Shown: positions 15,398-19,333 of the stretch, one piece after another
Layout: each line of letters begins with the position of its first letter
How positions within the stretch are numbered: the first letter of the stretch is position 1
Notes under the pieces: generated by a model
Database searches by the model: none
What the model saw: the letters and a program-made list of their open reading frames with translations, nothing else
Told to the model about the DNA's origin: nothing
Made by a program: the position numbers and the translations under genes
Assembly: GCA_016933315.1 (NCBI GenBank)
Contig: JAFGBE010000159.1
Coordinates: 1 to 19,333 of the forward strand
Length of the DNA stretch: 19,333 bases
Direction: 5' to 3'
DNA from: Candidatus Auribacterota bacterium
GTDB lineage: Bacteria > Auribacterota > UBA6266

Positions 15398-16270
15398 ATG
15401 CTCTCAACTGTTTCCAATAGATATGCCGAAGCTACAATCAACAATCTCGGCGCTGAGCTGATCAGCCTTAAGTTATTGTCCTGTAACATAGAATTCATGT
15501 GGAACGTTAATGAAAAAATATGGGAAAGGCATTCTCCTGTGCTTTTCCCTATCGTAGGCAAACTAAAAGACGACTTTTATAAATTCAACGGTAATTCCTA
15601 CAAACTGAATCAGCACGGCTTTGCAAGAGATTCAAAGTTTAAAATCTCCAAAAAGGGGAAAGACCTCATTACATACAGCTTGCAATATGATAACGACAGT
15701 TTAAACATGTTTCCGTTCATGTTCAAGCTTGAGATAACATACCTCCTCGAAAGAAACAGGCTGACAATCAGTTACAAAATATACAATATTGATTCAAAGA
15801 CCATGTGGTTTTCCATAGGCGCCCACCCGGGTTTAAAATGCCCGTTTTCCCGTCACGAAAAATTCACGGATTATTATATTGAATTTGAGAAAGAAGAACG
15901 CGCTTTCAGATATTTTCTTGAAAACAGCCTGCTCTCGGGTAAAAGGGAAATGATTCTTGATAACGCAAAAATACTACAATTAGACCCTGTTCTTTTCCGG
16001 GATGACGCAATTATCCTGAAGGATTTAAAATCAAAGTCCTTATCATTAAAATCCATGAGCTCTCCTCATAAAATAACTGTGGACCTGGGAAATTTCCCGT
16101 ATCTGGGATTGTGGATGAAGCCTGAATTCCCTTTTTTCATATGCATTGAGCCCTGGTTCGGGCTCGCGGACAAACACGACTGCTCAGGTCTGCTGCAGGA
16201 GAAAGAGGGCATCCTCTCCCTCGAACCGGCTAAATCATTTGAATGTTCTTACAGTATTATTATAGAATAG
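15398..16270 (+). CDS. Aldose-1-epimerase family protein (LacX-like)
   Basis: A 290-residue galactose-mutarotase-fold protein, probably cytoplasmic, that would interconvert alpha and beta anomers of a hexose or hexose phosphate. Family residues are visible: the substrate-ring region LFPIVGKLKDD (50-60), NQHGFARDSKF with the first His (H73), GAHPGLKCPF with the catalytic-acid-type His (H143), and ICIEPWFG with the likely catalytic base (E251). The short length and the LFPxVG and HGFAR patterns fit the LacX subgroup rather than classical GalM of about 340 residues. Its ATG abuts the carB stop (TAAATG) with only a weak upstream purine stretch, so translation may depend on carB read-through. The link to carB looks positional, not metabolic. 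The exact sugar is unknown. Confidence 0.88.
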   Translation: MLSTVSNRYAEATINNLGAELISLKLLSCNIEFMWNVNEKIWERHSPVLFPIVGKLKDDFYKFNGNSYKLNQHGFARDSKFKISKKGKDLITYSLQYDNDSLNMFPFMFKLEITYLLERNRLTISYKIYNIDSKTMWFSIGAHPGLKCPFSRHEKFTDYYIEFEKEERAFRYFLENSLLSGKREMILDNAKILQLDPVLFRDDAIILKDLKSKSLSLKSMSSPHKITVDLGNFPYLGLWMKPEFPFFICIEPWFGLADKHDCSGLLQEKEGILSLEPAKSFECSYSIIIE

Positions 16271-16292
16271 AGCCGGGTTTATTACTCTTGGT

Positions 16293-16655
16293 ATGGAAAA
16301 TACAACCTCATTAAAACATAATTTGAAACTCGAAAAAGCTTTGACTTTTTCGCTGATCGGTTCTTACGCCGGAACCGCAATAAACGTTTACGCCATTTAC
16401 TTCATTTTCCTTCACCTGAATCAATATTCCATTTCAGGGTTCCTTACAGCTACCCTGCTCAGTATTTTAGTAACTATCTATTCAATTGCGTTTGCTTTAT
16501 ATTGCGGGCTGTTTAAACTGCTGATACGCCTTCTGGACAGGATAAAAGATTCGTGGCTTATAACGGCTATTATGCCTCTCATCACATTTTGCTACAGTTC
16601 AGCTTTTGTTTACCTTCTCTGGATTATCTTCAGACAACAGGGTACGGGAAAATAA
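16293..16655 (+). CDS. Small inner-membrane protein, function unknown
   Basis: I do not recognise this 120-residue product. It starts with a short charged segment (MENTTSLKHNLKLEK). About three hydrophobic helices follow (about 17-42, 47-75 and 88-113), split by a basic loop (LIRLLDRIKDS), and it ends in a short polar tail. Codon use and position look like a real gene: it begins 22 bases after the epimerase gene, in the same direction, and stops directly next to the convergent thyX stop. The ribosome site is weak. The helix pattern faintly recalls MotA/ExbB-type proteins, but no motif supports that. Confidence 0.65.
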   Translation: MENTTSLKHNLKLEKALTFSLIGSYAGTAINVYAIYFIFLHLNQYSISGFLTATLLSILVTIYSIAFALYCGLFKLLIRLLDRIKDSWLITAIMPLITFCYSSAFVYLLWIIFRQQGTGK

Positions 16656-17372
16656 CTAAAAACCGGAGTTTTTTTTAACAGGATATTTTCCGCATGAAAA
16701 ATTCCCGCCTTCAGGACAATATTTAAGCGTTTCGCATTTCGGCCCTATGCCGGAAAAAACTTCCGGCATTTTTTTAACGCATATTCTTAACATACACCAT
16801 GCCAATTGCCTTATTTCCCACTGGGCTCTCGTACAGCAGCGCTGGTTAAAAAAATGGATGAGTTCCCTGCAATTCATGGTAATAACTATTTTAGTCTCTA
16901 CGCCCTGCGGCAGGATGAATCTTGCGTCTTGATTAGCGGATTCCCCTGTTATTCCCTTCTTTTCAAGCAACCGGATAAGCTTGCTATAACACCCGCTTAT
17001 CATTTTCATGCATGACTCATATTCTTTCATCAGGAGCGTATCTGACTTAAAAACGGGAGGGGTAACGTAACTAAAGCTTTCATCTTTGACATATCTCTGG
17101 CTTTGCTGCGAGTAAGAAGCTATGCGGTGCCTGACAAGCTGGTGTGTCAGAGCCCTGGAAACTCCTTCAACCGCAAAGGTGAATTTGGCATGTTCAAGCG
17201 GGCTCTCATGGCCCGAAGATACTATTTTCCTGATAAAAAGGCCCTTTTCCTTTTTCGATATCTTTTTATCGCGGAATATCTCAGCCGCAAAACGGGCGGA
17301 ATAACATTGTCTGCAGGCGGAATATATCAAATTCACCGCATCTTTTGTCGATTCCAGCAATTTTACTTTCAT
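16656..17372 (-). CDS. thyX: Flavin-dependent thymidylate synthase
   Basis: ThyX methylates dUMP to dTMP using methylene-tetrahydrofolate, FAD and NADPH, replacing ThyA. The 238-residue product carries the diagnostic RHRX7S motif (R81-H82-R83 to S91, RHRIASYSQQS) and the conserved GHESPLEH segment (54-61). NCRELIHFFNQRCC and AQWEIR follow. A C-terminal extension has a cysteine pattern (C in GPKCETLKYCPEG and NFSCGKYP), seen in some ThyX proteins. I chose the ATG at 17370-17372 (MKVKLLE), where homologues normally start; a TTG at 17402 would add ten atypical residues. A GGAGG lies about 21 bases before this ATG, too far to be a typical site. The gene is convergent with the small membrane protein (no gap) and divergent from priA. 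Confidence 0.95.
   Translation of the reverse strand: MKVKLLESTKDAVNLIYSACRQCYSARFAAEIFRDKKISKKEKGLFIRKIVSSGHESPLEHAKFTFAVEGVSRALTHQLVRHRIASYSQQSQRYVKDESFSYVTPPVFKSDTLLMKEYESCMKMISGCYSKLIRLLEKKGITGESANQDARFILPQGVETKIVITMNCRELIHFFNQRCCTRAQWEIRQLAWCMLRICVKKMPEVFSGIGPKCETLKYCPEGGNFSCGKYPVKKNSGF
16747..16775 (+). terminator. Rightward intrinsic terminator embedded in the thyX coding end
   Basis: ATGCCGGAA (16747-16755) pairs perfectly over nine bases with TTCCGGCAT (16761-16769) around the loop AAAAC. A run of seven T follows (16769-16775) on the plus strand only. It lies about 90 bases after the last rightward stop, inside thyX codons for MPEVFSGI, and would end the carB transcript. Read leftward there is no T-run, so thyX itself should not terminate here. 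Confidence 0.8.
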
Positions 17373-17436
17373 ATTTCTGTTTTTTATACCCCACCTCCAC
17401 AATTATCCCATAAAATTAAACTATATCAGGCACTTT

Positions 17437-17466
17437 ATCAAGAATAATTAATTTACATTTCTTGAT
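17437..17466. promoter_or_regulatory. Inverted repeat between divergent thyX and priA, possible operator
   Basis: ATCAAGAA (17437-17444) and TTCTTGAT (17459-17466) are perfect inverted repeats with 14 bases between them and a 22-base centre distance, about two helix turns. The left arm overlaps a possible leftward -35 (TTGATA, 17441-17436), which sits 17 bases from a poor -10 (TAATTT, 17418-17413). A dimeric regulator site is possible; the promoter itself is weakly supported. Confidence 0.35.
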
Positions 17467-17494
17467 CTCAACTATTGTGGTAACATTTTTCATT

Positions 17495-19333
17495 ATGATC
17501 GCAAAAGTCGTGCTGGAAATTCCCGTGTTCAGGGAATTTGATTATGCCATTCCGGAAAACCTGATGCCTGCGATTTCCGCCGGCTCAATGGTAAGAGTCC
17601 CTTTCAGGAATAAAATCCTGCGCGGGTATATCACAGATATATCACAGACTTCAAATCAGCCTAAATTGAAAGAAATCATCAGCGTCGCAAGCGAAAAACC
17701 GGCGCTTTCAAAAAACCTGATAAAACTGGCGGCGTGGATATCGGAATATTACATGTGCCCGCTCGGCATGGTTTACAGGTCTTTTATCCCGCCCGGCATA
17801 AGGAAAGACATAAAAGGGCGGACTGATTACAAAGTCACTCCTTCCCTGCCTCCAGACCGGCTCTTAAGCATAGCGGAAAAAATGCGGAAAAGGTCGCCAA
17901 AGCAGTTTTCCGTCCTGCGGTTTATCTGTTCCCACACTGGAGAAAAAGAATTTGACATCCCGAAACTTGTATCTGCCGCAAAATGCTCAAGACAAACAAT
18001 AATTTCCCTGGTTGGGAAAGGCCTTCTTTCCCTGAAACCAATTTGCGCTTCGGAAAAAGATGAAATATCCTTCCCCTACCCTCTTGTACACGAAATCAAT
18101 TTAACAAAGGACCAGGAAAACTCATTAAAAAAAATAACCGCTTCAATACAGAAAAATGAATTTTGCGCTTACCTGCTCCATGGTGTAACAGGAAGCGGAA
18201 AAACAGAGATCTATATCAAATCAATAAACCACGCGCTTCAGCTTTCAAAAGGGGCCATAGTCCTTGTTCCGGAAATATCACTGACACCCCAAACAATCGA
18301 CCGGTTTAGAAGAAGGATAAGCGAACCTCTGGCAATCATCCACAGCGGCTTATCTGACGGGCAGCGTTCACAACAATGGGAAAAAATATCCACCGGCCAG
18401 GCAAAAGTAGTTATAGGCGCCAGGTCAGCCGTTTTTGCGCCGGTCAGGAATATGGGATTAATAATTGTAGACGAGGAACATGAAAGAAGCTACAAACAGG
18501 AAGACAGCCCCAAGTACAATGCGAGAGATGTCGCGGTAATGAGAGGCAAGCTGGAAAATGCCACGGTGATCATGGGCTCCGCTACCCCGTCTCTGGAATC
18601 ATACTATAATACAACCACAGGGAAATACAAATTACTCTCACTGCCGAACAGAGTCGACGGGAAAACACTTCCTTCAGTGGAAGTCATTGACATGCGTTCG
18701 GACAGGCAAAACATCAAATTATCATGTTCTGAAGAATTAGCCGGAGAAATAGACTCAAGAATCTCAAGGAAAGAACAAACCATTTTGTTCATTAACAGGA
18801 GAGGCTTCTCATCGTCTATAATATGCCCTTCATGCGGTGAAACATTAAAATGCAAAAATTGCAGCGTATCAATGACATATCACAAATCAAGAAAAATGCT
18901 TTTCTGCCACTTGTGCGGCTATCACAGAAAGCTCCCATCCATATGTCCATCATGTTCGAACCCAAAGCTGGCACAACTGGGACTGGGCACAGAAAAAGTC
19001 GAATACCATATTCAGAAACTGTTTCCTCACGCAAAACTGCTCAGGATGGATTCCGACACGACTTCTTTCAGGAATGCCCACAGAAAACTGTTAACAGATT
19101 TCTCAAATAAAAAATACGATATTCTGATAGGAACTCAGATGGTGGCCAAAGGGCTGGATTTTCCGGACGTAACTTTAGTGGGAATAGTGTTTGCTGATTT
19201 ATCGCTTTCGCTGCCTGATTTTCGCTCCGCCGAAGTCACTTTCCAGTTGCTGACGCAGGTTTCGGGAAGGGCAGGAAGAGGAACGATTCCGGGGAAGGTC
19301 GTAATACAGACATGCCTGCCCGGGCATTACTCT
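17495..19333 (+). CDS. priA: Primosomal protein N' (replication restart helicase), 3' end missing
   Basis: PriA recognises stalled forks and reloads the replicative helicase. The first 613 codons are present without a break; the full family length is about 730, so roughly 120 residues are lost at the window end. The N-terminal DNA-binding domain starts MIAKVVLEIPVFREFDYAIP. The helicase core has Walker A GVTGSGKTE (230-238), VLVPEISLTPQ, the DEEH box (IIVDEEHERSYKQED) and GSATPSLES. A zinc-binding insert with paired cysteines (CPSC, CKNC, CHLC, CPSC) begins near residue 444. Later motifs include LIGTQMVAKGLDFPDV and QVSGRAGR. The ATG matches family starts, although no clear Shine-Dalgarno precedes it and in-frame GTG/TTG codons lie upstream. 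Confidence 0.97.
   Translation, partial: MIAKVVLEIPVFREFDYAIPENLMPAISAGSMVRVPFRNKILRGYITDISQTSNQPKLKEIISVASEKPALSKNLIKLAAWISEYYMCPLGMVYRSFIPPGIRKDIKGRTDYKVTPSLPPDRLLSIAEKMRKRSPKQFSVLRFICSHTGEKEFDIPKLVSAAKCSRQTIISLVGKGLLSLKPICASEKDEISFPYPLVHEINLTKDQENSLKKITASIQKNEFCAYLLHGVTGSGKTEIYIKSINHALQLSKGAIVLVPEISLTPQTIDRFRRRISEPLAIIHSGLSDGQRSQQWEKISTGQAKVVIGARSAVFAPVRNMGLIIVDEEHERSYKQEDSPKYNARDVAVMRGKLENATVIMGSATPSLESYYNTTTGKYKLLSLPNRVDGKTLPSVEVIDMRSDRQNIKLSCSEELAGEIDSRISRKEQTILFINRRGFSSSIICPSCGETLKCKNCSVSMTYHKSRKMLFCHLCGYHRKLPSICPSCSNPKLAQLGLGTEKVEYHIQKLFPHAKLLRMDSDTTSFRNAHRKLLTDFSNKKYDILIGTQMVAKGLDFPDVTLVGIVFADLSLSLPDFRSAEVTFQLLTQVSGRAGRGTIPGKVVIQTCLPGHYS

Noticed and set aside
16381..16390. TAAACGTTTA palindrome, resembling the LacI-type core
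   Set aside because: It lies inside coding sequence, lacks the GGGA/TCCC flanks and has no promoter nearby; probably chance.
1..19333. CRISPR arrays, tRNA/rRNA genes, insertion sequences or phage genes
   Set aside because: I saw no regularly spaced repeats, no cloverleaf-like intergenic sequence, no transposase or integrase reading frames and no terminal inverted repeats.

Overview
The window is AT-rich bacterial chromosomal DNA with compact operons, ordinary sigma70-type promoters, Shine-Dalgarno sites before many genes, and intrinsic terminators. A secretin, a Wzx/Wzy polysaccharide system and a PEP-CTERM-tagged protein together point to an uncultivated-type diderm (Gram-negative-like) bacterium. 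The Omnitrophota/PVC neighbourhood is one guess from gene content; the sequence alone cannot fix the lineage.

Left part (1-11060, minus strand): one long exopolysaccharide operon read leftward from a promoter near 11170-11199. Gene order in transcription is: secretin, Wzz/GNVR chain-length protein, CpsD/CapB-type tyrosine autokinase, (92-base gap with a weak hairpin), Wzx-type flippase, GT2 glycosyltransferase, GT4 glycosyltransferase, O-antigen polymerase/ligase-like membrane protein, secreted GH123/DUF4091 glycosidase-like protein, and the start of another GT4 glycosyltransferase that leaves the window. Most junctions overlap or abut, so co-expression is very likely. The pathway implied is Wzy-dependent: glycosyltransferases build a lipid-linked unit, the flippase moves it, the polymerase joins units, and the Wzz protein plus kinase control chain length. 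In this window the outer-membrane channel is a secretin, where Wza would be expected.

Middle (11061-12193): a divergent control region, then a 219-residue PEP-CTERM protein with its own strong promoter, two near-identical 15-base LacI-type palindromes, a consensus ribosome binding site and a textbook terminator. PEP-CTERM proteins are typically sorted by exosortases in EPS-producing bacteria. No exosortase and no LacI-family regulator gene lies in this window.

Right part (12194-19333): housekeeping genes. carB, an aldose-1-epimerase-like gene and a small membrane protein run rightward, and their terminator sits inside the 3' coding end of the convergent thyX. priA diverges from thyX and is cut by the window end.

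The points most worth a second look are the secretin leading a Wzx/Wzy EPS operon, the LacI-type operator pair on the PEP-CTERM gene, the GH123/DUF4091 enzyme embedded in the polymerase/transferase block, and the terminator overlapping thyX coding sequence.
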